From Pseudomonas graminis (lineage in GTDB: Bacteria; Pseudomonadota; Gammaproteobacteria; Pseudomonadales; Pseudomonadaceae), in the NCBI RefSeq assembly GCF_001705435.1, contig NZ_MDEN01000069.1, positions 124,001 to 188,000 of the forward strand: a DNA stretch of 64,000 nucleotides. The letters run 5' to 3'. The notes beneath the pieces are model-generated. The model was given only the letters and a program-made list of their open reading frames with translations, searched no databases and was not told the origin of the DNA. The position numbers were made by a program, and so were the translations under genes. Of this stretch, positions 17,556 through 26,768 are shown piece after piece (position 1 is the stretch's first letter; the number at the start of each line of letters is the position of its first letter).

Positions 17556-18728
17556 TTAGAAACCTGCCGCCGTGGCTTTATCGATCAACCAGTTCAGCGA
17601 CGGGCCGCGGGTGCTTACCACTTCAACCGGACGACCTGCCAGGCTGCTGTTGATGGCTTCGTCAGGCTGGATCTGAACGCGGATGTCGGAAGACAGGTCA
17701 GCAGGGCTCAGAGCCGTGGCGCTGACGATCTTGCCGCTGTGGTCGCCGTCTTCGCCGGCAACCTGGAAGGTCACGCGAGCGCCCGGCTGTACATCGGCGA
17801 ACTGACGGTAGGTGAAGCGAGCATCGACATTGGCGGCAACGTTGCGCGGGACCATCTGGAAGATGACCTGACCTTTGCTTGCGTACTGACCGTCGGCGAC
17901 CAGTTGCTTGGCCACGACGCAATCGCACGGGCTGGTCATGGTGCCGGCCAGTTGACGACCAAACAGCTCTTCGATTTTGGCCGGCTGCATTTCGTCCGGG
18001 TCCAGGTTGCCTTTCAACATGTCCAGCATGCTGGTGTTGAAAGTCGCCAGCGGAGCGCCTTTGGCGACGTTGCCGTTTGGCGTTACCAGGCTGGTCACGG
18101 TGCCTTCACGAGGCATGGTGACATCCAGGCTAGGGACGCTGACCAGGCCCGAGGTGGAGTGGCTGACGAAGTACATGCCGTAGACCGATTTCGCGACGAA
18201 GCCGAACGCAATCAAACCGACAGCGAAGATACCGACGCTGAAGGTCACGGCGCGCAGGCGACCGAAGGCGCTCAGGCCGCTGCCGCCGTCTTTGGATTTG
18301 CGGGCCTTGGTGAAGTTGTCGCGCTGCAGGGTAGCCAGCACTTCGCCCATGCTGATGAGGTCGCCCGACAGGTGCGAAGTGATCAGGTGACGCAGCGTCG
18401 AGATGTCTTGGGATTCCAGATTCTGGAACTGGCAGCCGACACGGCCGGTGCTCGAATCGATGGTGCGCACTTGCAGGTCAACGTCCATTGCCAGACCGAG
18501 GTTGTCGATCAGGAACTGCAGACGACCCTTGATGACTTCACCGACGCCTGGACGCAGGTTGGCAGGAGCGACAAAGCTCAGACCGCCTGCGGAAAGGTCT
18601 TCGACACGCACCAGCGGGGCGTTCGGCTGACCATTGAGCAGTCGCAGTTTGGCCGGGATCTTGACCCGTGCGTGCTGACGCTGGGCTTCGGATTCATGTA
18701 CGACATTGGCATTCACGGCTGTATTCAT
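17556..18728 (-). CDS. alg44: Alginate polymerase co-subunit Alg44 (PilZ, c-di-GMP receptor)
   Basis: Inner-membrane protein of 390 aa that activates Alg8 on binding cyclic-di-GMP. The cytoplasmic PilZ domain has the RxxxR motif (R17, R21) and D44/S46 in DLSAGG, the ligand-contacting residues known from P. aeruginosa at the same positions. One transmembrane segment is near residues 163-187, followed by a periplasmic HlyD/membrane-fusion-like domain. It follows alg8 by 53 bp. The intact binding residues predict post-translational control of alginate synthesis by c-di-GMP. Confidence 0.96.
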   Translation of the reverse strand: MNTAVNANVVHESEAQRQHARVKIPAKLRLLNGQPNAPLVRVEDLSAGGLSFVAPANLRPGVGEVIKGRLQFLIDNLGLAMDVDLQVRTIDSSTGRVGCQFQNLESQDISTLRHLITSHLSGDLISMGEVLATLQRDNFTKARKSKDGGSGLSAFGRLRAVTFSVGIFAVGLIAFGFVAKSVYGMYFVSHSTSGLVSVPSLDVTMPREGTVTSLVTPNGNVAKGAPLATFNTSMLDMLKGNLDPDEMQPAKIEELFGRQLAGTMTSPCDCVVAKQLVADGQYASKGQVIFQMVPRNVAANVDARFTYRQFADVQPGARVTFQVAGEDGDHSGKIVSATALSPADLSSDIRVQIQPDEAINSSLAGRPVEVVSTRGPSLNWLIDKATAAGF

Positions 18729-18781
18729 GGTGGTAATTCCTGATTAATCGAGTTGATCCATTGTTTCGGTCAAAGGCCCGG

Positions 18782-20263
18782 TCAGACCATTGTCAGCAGC
18801 ACGGCAACGAAGATGCTGCCAGCCGAGAAAGTCATGGTCCGCGACGACCAGGTGTTGAACCAACCCTGGAAGCTGGCCATGTCGCGGCTCAGTTTTGTGT
18901 CCTGTCGGGTCCAGGACTGTCGGTCGAGACGGAAGAAGACGTAAATCTTCATCAGTGCGCCGACGATCTGGTTGTAATAGAGAATCATCGGATACGCCGG
19001 CCCGATCTTGTGCCCGCTGCACGACAGCAGCAGGGTCAGGATAAGACGGGTGATACCGATCCACAGCAGGTACGCCAGCAGGTATTCGATGCCGAACTTG
19101 AGGCTTGCCAGCATGGCAACGGTCAGGCCGAGGATCGATGTCCACATCGATACGCGCTGGTCGAACAGCACGATGCTGGTGAAGACCCCAAGACGACCGA
19201 AGCCCAGACCCAGCGCACGGGAGTTCTGCCGAAGGTTGTTGCCGTACCAGCGATACATCAGCTTGCGGCTGGCTTTCAGGAAGCTCTTTTCCGGCGGGTG
19301 TTCAACGGTGTTGATGGCGGCATCCGGCACGTAGAACGTGTCGTAGCCCAGGCGCATCAGGCTGAACCAGCTGGACTTGTCGTCGCCGGTCAGGAACTTG
19401 AAGCGGCCCAGACGCCAGTGCTGCAGCGAATCGCTTTCCACGTCAGCGATGAACATCGGGTCCGTCACCACGGTGGCGCGGAACACCGACATACGGCCGG
19501 TCATGGTCAGCACGCGCTTGGACAGCGCCATCGAGCACATGTTGATGTGACGCTGAGCGAAACGCAGCTTGTGCCACTCGCTCATGATGTAGCCGCCGCG
19601 TACTTCACAGAATTCGTTGGTGGTCAGGCCGCCGACGTTGCCGAACAGCTGGAACCACGGAACTGTTTTCTGCACCACGCCTTCAGCGAGAACGGTGTCG
19701 CCGTCGATCACCGCAACGACGGAGCGGTCGTCCGGCATGTGGCGGGAGATGGCGCGGAAACCGAACGCCAGACCATCACGCTTGCCGGTACCGGCGATGC
19801 GCACGAAGTCGAGCTTGACGTGCTCCGGCGGGTTGTACTTGGCCCACAGTGCCTTGACCAGCAGCTCGTCGGACATTTCCACCAGGGAGCACACGATGGT
19901 GGTCGGGAAGCCGCAGTTGATGGCTTCGCGAATCACCGAGCTGTACACCTGAGCGGTGGTCAGCGCATCGATACGAAAGCTGGTGACCATCAGGAACACG
20001 TGGGACGGATCGGCTGCCTTGCCCAGCTTGCGCACTTTGCGGCGCAGGTGCGGGTAGACGATGTACAGGAAGATCATGCCGCGCACGAAGTGCGTTGCGC
20101 CCATCGAGTAGCGCCAGATGCCGACGATACCGATCAGGAAAATGAAATCTTTGGAGTGCGAGTCAAACAGCGATGCAGGCAGCGCCATGGCAATGGCAGC
20201 CAGCAAAGTTAGATAAAACAGCCAACCTGCGGCCTGGAGGAAGCCGTGCTTCAGCCTTTGCAT
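18782..20263 (-). CDS. alg8: Alginate polymerase Alg8 (GT2 glycosyltransferase)
   Basis: Inner-membrane family 2 glycosyltransferase, 493 aa, which polymerises GDP-mannuronate. N-terminal membrane segments (about residues 12-30 and 37-60) are followed by the cytoplasmic catalytic domain with AVIDGDTVL (DxD), FVLKAL-type loops, TGDDKSSW and further membrane segments at the C terminus. I choose the ATG at 20263, which has AGGG nine bases upstream and gives the family length; 13 further codons are open upstream. Separated from algD by 129 bp that carry a large inverted repeat. Confidence 0.95.
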   Translation of the reverse strand: MQRLKHGFLQAAGWLFYLTLLAAIAMALPASLFDSHSKDFIFLIGIVGIWRYSMGATHFVRGMIFLYIVYPHLRRKVRKLGKAADPSHVFLMVTSFRIDALTTAQVYSSVIREAINCGFPTTIVCSLVEMSDELLVKALWAKYNPPEHVKLDFVRIAGTGKRDGLAFGFRAISRHMPDDRSVVAVIDGDTVLAEGVVQKTVPWFQLFGNVGGLTTNEFCEVRGGYIMSEWHKLRFAQRHINMCSMALSKRVLTMTGRMSVFRATVVTDPMFIADVESDSLQHWRLGRFKFLTGDDKSSWFSLMRLGYDTFYVPDAAINTVEHPPEKSFLKASRKLMYRWYGNNLRQNSRALGLGFGRLGVFTSIVLFDQRVSMWTSILGLTVAMLASLKFGIEYLLAYLLWIGITRLILTLLLSCSGHKIGPAYPMILYYNQIVGALMKIYVFFRLDRQSWTRQDTKLSRDMASFQGWFNTWSSRTMTFSAGSIFVAVLLTMV

Positions 20264-20290
20264 AGTGTGTATCCCTAAGTCAGTTGCAAC

Positions 20291-20386
20291 CTCAAGCCGC
20301 AAGCTTCAAACCTCCCGTCGCAGGCGCTGACGCCCGGGACGGGAGGGATGAAGCCTGAAACTTGCAGCTCGTGGCTTGCAGCTCGC
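20291..20386. repeat. Imperfect inverted repeat between algD and alg8
   Basis: CTCAAGCCGCAAGCTTCAAA and a complementary GATGAAGCCTGAAACTTGCAG-type arm surround a perfect inner stem CCTCCCGTC (20311-20319) / GACGGGAGG (20338-20346). The AAGC/GCTTG-rich arms belong to the same dispersed family seen at 26643-26726 and 59052-59128. Confidence 0.75.
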
Positions 20387-20392
20387 TGTGTG

Positions 20393-21709
20393 TTACCAGC
20401 AGATACCTTCGATTTGACCGTTTTCGGTGGTGGTGCCTTTCATGAAGCCCACCAGGTCAATCACACGCTTGCCGGCTGGCGCGTTGTTGGCGAGTGCACG
20501 GAAGCGCTCGTCGCGGTTACCCAGGATGATCACGTCGGAGTTGTTGATGACCGCGTCGAAGTCCGAGTTCAGCAGGGACGAAACGTGCGGGATCTTGGAC
20601 TCGATGTAGTCCTTGTTGGCGCCGTGAACGCGAGCGTATTCGACGTTGCTGTCGAAGATGCTCAGGTCGTAGCCTTTACCGATCAGCATTTCTGCCAGCT
20701 CGACCAGTGGGCTTTCGCGCAGGTCATCGGTACCGGCCTTGAAGCTCAGACCCAGCAGGGCAACTTTGCGAGTGTCGCTGGCAGCAACGATGTCGAAAGC
20801 GTTCTGAACCTGGGAAACGTTGCTGCGCATCAGGGAGTTGAGCAGAGGTGCTTCAACGTCCAGAGTGCTGGCGCGGTAGGTCAGGGCGCGGACGTCCTTT
20901 GGCAGGCAGGAACCGCCGAAAGCGAAGCCTGGGCGCATGTAGTACTGCGACAGGTTCAGAGCCTTGTCCTGGCAGACCACGTCCATCACTTCGCGGCCGT
21001 CGACGCCGACTGCCTTGGCGATGTTGCCGATTTCGTTGGCGAAAGTGACCTTGGTCGCGTGCCATACGTTGCAGGTGTACTTGATCATTTCGGCAACGGC
21101 GATGTCCTTGCGGATGATCGGTGCGTCGAGTTCTTCGTACAGGGATTGCAGAACGTCACCGGACGCCTTGTCGAATTCGCCGATAACGGTCATCGGAGGA
21201 TGGTCGTAGTCAGCGATCGCGGTGCTTTCACGCAGGAATTCAGGGTTGACCGCGACACCGAAGTCAACGCCGGCTTTCTTGCCCGAGCAGTCTTCGAGGA
21301 TCGGGATGACAACGTTTGCGACGGTACCTGGCAGAACGGTGCTGCGCACGACGATGGTGTGACGGGTGCTCTTGTCACGCAGTACGAAGCCGATTTCGCG
21401 GCAGACCGATTCAATGAAGTCCAGCTCCAGATCGCCGTTCTTCTTGCTTGGCGTGCCAACGCAGATCATCGACAGGTCAGTGTCGCGGATCGCTTCGGAG
21501 AAGTCGGTGGTGCCACGCAGTTTGCCGGTCTTGATGCCGGTTTCCAGCAACTCGCCCAGACCTGGCTCAACGATTGGCGACTTGCCTTTGTTGATCAGAT
21601 CGATCTTGGCAGCGGAGATGTCCACGCCAACAACATCATGACCACGCGCCGAGAGGCAGCCTGCGCAGACTGCACCGACATAGCCCAAACCAAAGATGCT
21701 GATACGCAT
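20393..21709 (-). CDS. algD: GDP-mannose 6-dehydrogenase
   Basis: Cytoplasmic NAD-dependent four-electron dehydrogenase, 438 aa, making GDP-mannuronic acid, the committed step of alginate synthesis. N-terminal Rossmann motif GLGYVGAVCAG (residues 7-17), central dimerisation helix region, and the catalytic cysteine C268 in GFAFGGSCLPKD at the position known for P. aeruginosa. Good ribosome site (AGGAG before ATG). First gene of the operon, driven from the long upstream region with AlgU/AlgR elements. Confidence 0.98.
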   Translation of the reverse strand: MRISIFGLGYVGAVCAGCLSARGHDVVGVDISAAKIDLINKGKSPIVEPGLGELLETGIKTGKLRGTTDFSEAIRDTDLSMICVGTPSKKNGDLELDFIESVCREIGFVLRDKSTRHTIVVRSTVLPGTVANVVIPILEDCSGKKAGVDFGVAVNPEFLRESTAIADYDHPPMTVIGEFDKASGDVLQSLYEELDAPIIRKDIAVAEMIKYTCNVWHATKVTFANEIGNIAKAVGVDGREVMDVVCQDKALNLSQYYMRPGFAFGGSCLPKDVRALTYRASTLDVEAPLLNSLMRSNVSQVQNAFDIVAASDTRKVALLGLSFKAGTDDLRESPLVELAEMLIGKGYDLSIFDSNVEYARVHGANKDYIESKIPHVSSLLNSDFDAVINNSDVIILGNRDERFRALANNAPAGKRVIDLVGFMKGTTTENGQIEGICW

Positions 21710-22189
21710 AGTAATCTCCTCAATGTTTACGCCATTAGTTGGCCGAATATAAAAACTGTCTTACAACTTTTCGCGCACTCGTACGCACGGCAAATGAATG
21801 TCGCGTGACAAGCACAGGCAGAATTAAGGGTGAGTTACCTGGATGAAAGGTAAACCCGAATGTTACAGATCAAAAGTGTCGAGTAGCCCATACATATTTA
21901 TATAGGTTCCCGATCTGGGATGTGGCAGGCACTCCGACGGATGATTTGCGCGTCATGCTCAGGCGATCAAGGGCAAGGCTTTTGGCCGTCTCCCGATGAA
22001 TCTGCCCCGATTCACGACTGCGGGCACCCGAATGGTGCTAGCTCAATTCACTTCAACTAGTTTGGTGCGTGACTCCTTGTACGTACCACTTGACCCATGG
22101 GTCTAACTTCGTTGAGAAGCAACTTCCAGATCTGTCCATGTGCCATGTAAGAGATGTCCTACATGGGGGACGAGAATTGTTACGGGATG

Positions 22190-22218
22190 TAGGAGCGTGG
22201 GCAATCCCCATAAGTTCC
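22190..22218 (-). promoter_or_regulatory. AlgU (sigma-22) promoter of algD
   Basis: Minus strand reads GGAACTT (22218-22212), a 17-bp spacer, then TCCTA (22194-22190). The -35, the spacing and the -10 are the same as in the algD promoter of P. aeruginosa as I remember it. Transcription would start near 22183, giving a leader of about 475 nt. Confidence 0.8.
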
Positions 22219-22221
22219 GGG

Positions 22222-22230
22222 CCGCTCGTC
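22222..22230 (+). promoter_or_regulatory. AlgR-like site overlapping the -40 region
   Basis: CCGCTCGTC, one mismatch from the AlgR core CCGTTCGTC, about 40 bp upstream of the expected start site, matching the position of the promoter-proximal AlgR site (RB3) of P. aeruginosa algD. Confidence 0.5.
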
Positions 22231-22456
22231 CTCTTTTTGAGATTTTTCGTAACACTCGGTGCTTTCTGGCGGGATCCAGCGGGCTGGCGATCAAGGTTTG
22301 AGCCTTAGTTTATAAGGCTTTGGCCGGCCTGCAGGGTGGGGTGTCACTAGTTCAAATTCACGACCCGAAATCTGCAAAAAAAGTTGTTAATTTTTTGAGA
22401 AAAAAAAGAACCGTTAGTTTTCGACTGTTAGTTGGCGCCAATTAGCTGTCAGCACT

Positions 22457-22466
22457 ACCGTTCGTC
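22457..22466 (+). promoter_or_regulatory. AlgR far-upstream binding site
   Basis: ACCGTTCGTC is an exact match to the AlgR recognition sequence and sits about 275 bp upstream of the expected algD start, as the activating distal AlgR sites do in P. aeruginosa. Confidence 0.7.
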
Positions 22467-22706
22467 CGTGCAAACTGTAGCTTATGAACTAAGTAAGTGT
22501 GGGAATTTGCGAACAGAGTCACTGTTTTTGTTTGCTTTCGGTTGGATGGACAGACGCATTCGAATGATGGTGTTTGCCTGCTCGCACTAAAATCACGAGA
22601 AATGTGCGCTGAGCAGTGCACTGAAGTAGGGATGAAATGGCGTCGCGATGCCCGTCATTGGTTGAAGACGGGCAGGCATTTGGTCGCAGGAAAGGGCAGG
22701 TGCCAA

Positions 22707-23486
22707 TCAGGCATCTTGCTCATCGCGCAGGAAAATGAGCTTGTCCGGGGAGGACAGTTCTTTGCTGTATCGATAGCCGTGGGCATCGAACTGGGCCAGG
22801 TCTTTGGGCTTGCTGATGCGCTCGGAAATGACGAAGCGGGTCATCATGCCCCGTGCTTTCTTGGCATAGAAGCTGATGATCTTGTACTGGCCGTTTTTCT
22901 GGTCGCGGAACTCGGTTTCGATCACGCGGGCATTAAGTGCCGGCCGCTTGACCGCCGAAAAGTACTCGTTCGACGCGAGGTTAAGCAGCACGTCGTCGCC
23001 TTGTTCTTTCAGCGCATCGTTCAGCCACTCGCTGATGCGGTCGCCCCAGAATGCATAAAGATCCTTGCCCCTGGCGTTCGCCAGTTTTGTGCCCATTTCC
23101 AGCCGATACGGTTGCATCAGGTCCAGGGGGCGCAGCAATCCATAGAGCCCGGACAACATGCGCAGGTGCTTCTGGGCGTAAGTCAGATCGGGTCCGCTCA
23201 GTGTGTCGGCGTCGAGCCCTGTATACACATCGCCCTTGAATGCCAGCAGCGCCTGTTTGGCGTTTTTGGGGGTGAACGCCGGATCCCAGCTGCCGAAGCG
23301 GGCGGCATTGAGGCCCGAGAGCTTGTCGGACAGGTGCATCAGCTCGCCGATCTGCGCGGGGGTCAGGTCGCGCAGCTGGCTGATGAGCTCCTGAGAATGA
23401 TCCAGAAATTGCGGCAGGGTATGGCGCTTGGTGGTAGGCGGCGTTTCGAAATCGAGGGTTTTGGCTGGGGAAATCACCATCAGCAT
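22707..23486 (-). CDS. yaaA: Peroxide stress protein YaaA
   Basis: 259-aa cytoplasmic protein of the YaaA/DUF328 family, which in E. coli lowers free iron during peroxide stress. The start MLMVISPAKTLDFETPP and the motifs KLSGLNAARFGSW, PAFTPKNAKQALLAFKGDVY and YGLLRPLDLMQPYRLEMGT are family hallmarks. Length equals the usual 255-260 aa. It is divergent from the deacetylase-like gene and unrelated to the alginate operon upstream. Confidence 0.95.
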   Translation of the reverse strand: MLMVISPAKTLDFETPPTTKRHTLPQFLDHSQELISQLRDLTPAQIGELMHLSDKLSGLNAARFGSWDPAFTPKNAKQALLAFKGDVYTGLDADTLSGPDLTYAQKHLRMLSGLYGLLRPLDLMQPYRLEMGTKLANARGKDLYAFWGDRISEWLNDALKEQGDDVLLNLASNEYFSAVKRPALNARVIETEFRDQKNGQYKIISFYAKKARGMMTRFVISERISKPKDLAQFDAHGYRYSKELSSPDKLIFLRDEQDA

Positions 23487-23669
23487 GGGCAGGTCTCCTT
23501 TAATCGTCGGGCGATTCTAGGGGTTGCGTGAGGTTCACTCCAGCTATGGTGTCGATAGGCGCAATCCTACGGAAGCCGTGCCCGAATCCGGCCATCTGGC
23601 CCTGGGCAAATCCGCTATAGTGCCTCGCCGGTTTTCGGCCTCTTTATCAAGGATTGGGAGCACGTCGTT

Positions 23670-24923
23670 TTGCGCATGCTGTTATTGATCGGAGCCTGTT
23701 TGCTGGGGCTCAACGCACAGGCGGCCACGGGGGATATCGCGATGCTGGATCGCGCAGTCTGGCCGGAGGCTCTGGAAACGCCGCAGCTGTTCGACGTCGC
23801 TTCTCGCGCCCAGATTCTCAGCTTCGCCCATCAGTTGCTGGAAAGCGAAAAGCTCAGCGATGCCCAGCTGAGTGCGCGCCTGGGGCTGCGCCAGATCAAC
23901 CTGCCGACGGTGAACCTGATCCGCACACGGTTGTGGACGCGCCTGTTCGAGAACTGGACATTCGCTGAAAAAACCTGTGAAGCCGACGCCTCGTTCTGCG
24001 TGCTGGTCGACGACGTGCCGATGCTGCGTCAGCGCGCCGCCGAATACAAAGTGGCCGATGATTCCTTCTATGCGCAGTGGGCGGCGCCGGCCGATGCCTT
24101 CAGCCAGCGTTATCTCAACGAACTGTTGCGCATGGCCGCCCTGTTCCCGCAGACCAGCAGCGAGATCGAGCGCTATAACTCCGACGAACTCAGCGGCGAA
24201 GAAATGCCGGACCGGACCTTCCTGCTCAATTTCGAGAGCGGTCCGACGGTTGCTGATGGGGCCACGGACTGGCTGGCTGACTTCATGCGCCAACAGAAGA
24301 TCACCGCGACCTTCTTCGTCCTGGGCAAAAGCCTGCAAAGTCGTCTCGACAGCACTTCAGCGCCAGCGCTGCAAAACGTCTACCGGCAGCAATGCGTCGG
24401 CCTGCAAGGCTGGGAGTTCAGGTCCCATGCCCACTGGCGCGACTGGCAAGACTCCATCCAGCGCACGGCCGCGCTGATTCAGCAGGTGTTGCCGGACAAT
24501 TTCGTGCCGCTGTTCCGTCCGCCTTACGGGCATCGTCGTGCCGACAGCGCGCCGTTCTTCCGCGATCAGCAGCTGCGGGTGTCGCTGTGGAACATCGATT
24601 CCCAGGACAGCACCGGACGCATCAGCGCCGAGCAGGCTGCCAACCGGGTGCTGACGCTGATGCTGCTGTGGCGGCGCGGCAATGTGGTGTTTCATGACAG
24701 CACGGACAAGCCGCAACAGGCGGTCCCATGGCTGATGGCCAATACCGCGCAAAGCGGTGTGATCTGGGAGGATTGCCATATTTATCCGCAGCAGTTGGCG
24801 GACGAAGAAGATGTGCCGGATGAGGAAGATGACACGCCAGACGATGACGCCGCAGAAGAGCCCGCCGAGCAGCCGGGTGCAGCGACAGATCAGACGGCGC
24901 CGGCCGCGAAAGAAAAGGAATAG
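23670..24923 (+). CDS. Polysaccharide deacetylase-like protein with degenerate metal motifs
   Basis: 417-aa secreted protein: signal peptide to about residue 19 (AQA/AT), a helical N-terminal region, a NodB-homology domain (about 183-365), then an acidic tail rich in D/E/P (residues 370-417). Family motifs are recognisable but altered: motif 1 TFDDGP is NFESGP (187-192), so the catalytic and metal aspartates are E and S; motif 2 is SHAHW (252-256) lacking the usual H-x3-H spacing; RPPYG (283-287) and the terminal FHD (341-343) are intact. It may therefore be inactive or use another mechanism. A deacetylase-fold role in the envelope is likely; substrate unknown. The ATG two codons downstream (MLLLIG) is an alternative start. 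Confidence 0.8.
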   Translation: MRMLLLIGACLLGLNAQAATGDIAMLDRAVWPEALETPQLFDVASRAQILSFAHQLLESEKLSDAQLSARLGLRQINLPTVNLIRTRLWTRLFENWTFAEKTCEADASFCVLVDDVPMLRQRAAEYKVADDSFYAQWAAPADAFSQRYLNELLRMAALFPQTSSEIERYNSDELSGEEMPDRTFLLNFESGPTVADGATDWLADFMRQQKITATFFVLGKSLQSRLDSTSAPALQNVYRQQCVGLQGWEFRSHAHWRDWQDSIQRTAALIQQVLPDNFVPLFRPPYGHRRADSAPFFRDQQLRVSLWNIDSQDSTGRISAEQAANRVLTLMLLWRRGNVVFHDSTDKPQQAVPWLMANTAQSGVIWEDCHIYPQQLADEEDVPDEEDDTPDDDAAEEPAEQPGAATDQTAPAAKEKE

Positions 24924-24933
24924 AGAGGGGGAG

Positions 24934-25011
24934 ATGTCGGAAATTTCTGAGGATTTATCCCAGACCGGACTTCCGACTTTAAACGCGGTTGCCCCATCCG
25001 CCAAGGCCTAA
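24934..25011 (+). CDS. Possible 25-aa small protein
   Basis: ATG at 24934 is preceded by a purine-rich AGAGAGGGGGAG and opens a 25-codon frame (MSEISEDLSQTGLPTLNAVAP...), ending at TAA 25009-25011. It begins 11 bp after the deacetylase-like stop. No family recognised; this may be chance. Confidence 0.25.
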   Translation: MSEISEDLSQTGLPTLNAVAPSAKA

Positions 25012-25238
25012 TTCGCCCCCTGAAAAATAAACTTCAAAAAGCGCTGAAACGCGTTTTTATGTCATCGGTTTTGCGGTATTACGACAACAGACCGCCGAAC
25101 CCTGCAACACAGGTGGCGTCATTCCAGACCCCACTTTGCGCAATTTTCTCCTGCCTCAAGGGGAAAGCCTCGGCGGCCTTTTCGTGACGCAACATCGCTG
25201 TGTGTTGCGCCACCCGGCTACTACAAAGGTGAGCGAGT

Positions 25239-26633
25239 ATGGATGACCACGGACGCACCCCTTCCTCTAACCAGCCAATCCTTTACGTGCTCGATACCAA
25301 CGTATTGATCCATGATCCAAACGCGCTTCTGAATTTCGAAGAACACCACGTTGCACTCCCCATGACGGTCCTCGAAGAACTGGACAAGCTCAAGGCGGGC
25401 AAGCACTCGGTGGCTGCCGAATGTCGGCAGGCGATCCGTTTGATTGACAAGACACTCGGCGAAGCGACCCCGGAGGAGGTCGAAAAAGGCGTACCGATCG
25501 ATCGCGGTACAGGTGTTTTCAAGGGCTATCTGTCCATCCTCATGAACAAGCGGCAAGAGCCCAACCGGGTGCTGCCCGACAACCTCAATGACAACATCAT
25601 CATCAATCAGTTGATTGACCTGCATGCGCGGAAAAAGGACACGCGCATCGTATTGGTCACCAAAGACATCAACATGCGCCTCAAGGCACGTGCCTGCGGC
25701 ATCGAGGCCGAGGATTACAGCACCGACCAACTGGTCGACGACGTGTCGATGCTGTCCCGCGGCTACCACACCATGACCGGCTCTTTCTGGGACCGGGTGA
25801 GCAAGGTCGATACCCGCCAGGATCACGGCCGTACCTGGCACAAAGTGCAGATGATCGAGCAGATTCCGTCTGTGCACATCAACGAATTCATCATCGATGA
25901 GCAAGGCTTCGTCGGTTGGGTCAAAGGCGTCAAGCCAGATGAGTTGCTGTTGCTGGACATGCATCAAGAGCCGCTGCTGCATCAGGAAGCATGGGGGCTG
26001 AAGCCGCGCGACATCTATCAAGGCCTGGCGCTATTCGCGCTGCTCGATCCGGACATTCATCTGGTCAACCTGTCCGGCGCGGCCGGTTCGGGCAAGACCA
26101 TTCTCGCCCTGGCCGCTGCCATCGAGCAGACCATGGTCAGCAAGCGTTATCGCCGCATCATCGCCACCCGCAGCGTGCAGGGCCTCGACCAGGAGATCGG
26201 TTTTCTGCCCGGCACCGAAGCAGAAAAGATGGAGCCATGGCTTGGCGCGATCACCGACAACCTGGAAGCGTTGCACATGGACGATGAAAACACCCATGGC
26301 AGCGTCGATTACATCCTGAGCAAGGTGCCGCTGCAGTTCAAATCCCTCAACTACATTCGTGGCCGAAGCTTCCAGCAGAGCCTGATCCTGATCGATGAAT
26401 GCCAGAACCTCACGCCGCACCAGATGAAAACCATCATCACCCGTGCCGGCGCCGGTTCAAAGGTGGTCTGCCTGGGCAACCTGGCGCAGATCGACACCCC
26501 TTATCTGTCGGCCACCAGTTCGGGGCTGACCTACCTGACGGAGCGTTTCAAGGACTTCCCCAACGGTGTGCACATCAGTCTGCAAGGTGTTCCACGCTCG
26601 ATCCTGGCTGAATACGCGGAGAGCCATTTGTAA
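25239..26633 (+). CDS. PhoH family ATPase with N-terminal PIN domain
   Basis: 464-aa cytoplasmic protein that joins a PIN-type ribonuclease domain (residues about 15-150; YVLDTNVLIHDP with early acidic residue D18, and LVTKDINMRLKA) to a C-terminal PhoH P-loop ATPase. Walker A is GAAGSGKT (about 283-290) and Walker B is LILIDECQNL. These PIN-PhoH proteins (PhoH2-like) are thought to be RNA helicase/ribonucleases. The preceding 227 bp after the small frame contain no recognised gene. Stand-alone, same strand as moaCDE downstream but separated by a repeat. Confidence 0.93.
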   Translation: MDDHGRTPSSNQPILYVLDTNVLIHDPNALLNFEEHHVALPMTVLEELDKLKAGKHSVAAECRQAIRLIDKTLGEATPEEVEKGVPIDRGTGVFKGYLSILMNKRQEPNRVLPDNLNDNIIINQLIDLHARKKDTRIVLVTKDINMRLKARACGIEAEDYSTDQLVDDVSMLSRGYHTMTGSFWDRVSKVDTRQDHGRTWHKVQMIEQIPSVHINEFIIDEQGFVGWVKGVKPDELLLLDMHQEPLLHQEAWGLKPRDIYQGLALFALLDPDIHLVNLSGAAGSGKTILALAAAIEQTMVSKRYRRIIATRSVQGLDQEIGFLPGTEAEKMEPWLGAITDNLEALHMDDENTHGSVDYILSKVPLQFKSLNYIRGRSFQQSLILIDECQNLTPHQMKTIITRAGAGSKVVCLGNLAQIDTPYLSATSSGLTYLTERFKDFPNGVHISLQGVPRSILAEYAESHL

Positions 26634-26642
26634 CGTGACATC

Positions 26643-26726
26643 AGCTTCAAGCGTCTAGCCTCAAGCTGCAAGCCGACGGTCCGCTTAAGGTCGTTAGCTT
26701 GCAGCTTGCAGCTTGTGGCTTCTAGC
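26643..26726. repeat. AGCTTGCAGCTTG-type inverted repeat
   Basis: TCAAGCTGCAAGCC on the left pairs with GGTCGTTAGCTTGCAGCTTG on the right across a short spacer, followed by a further GCAGCTTGTGGCTTC unit. Similar sequences are at 20291-20386 and 59052-59128. It lies between the phoH-like gene and moaC. Confidence 0.7.
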
Positions 26727-26768
26727 CCTAACTCCCTACAATCCCCGCTCCTGTTCAGGAGTCATCCC

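Larger units (their letters stand above)
21710..22706 (-). promoter_or_regulatory. algD upstream regulatory region (about 1 kb non-coding)
   Basis: No credible gene. The region has an untranslated algD leader of roughly 470 nt, the AlgU-type promoter near 22190-22218, AlgR-like motifs, and an A/T-rich tract (22375-22415) upstream that may be bent. Such a long, regulator-rich upstream region is characteristic of algD in Pseudomonas. Confidence 0.8.

Noticed and set aside
22069..22308. A 79-codon frame in the algD leader region
   Set aside because: Overlaps the AlgU promoter and leader; the region is regulatory, with no ribosome site for this frame.
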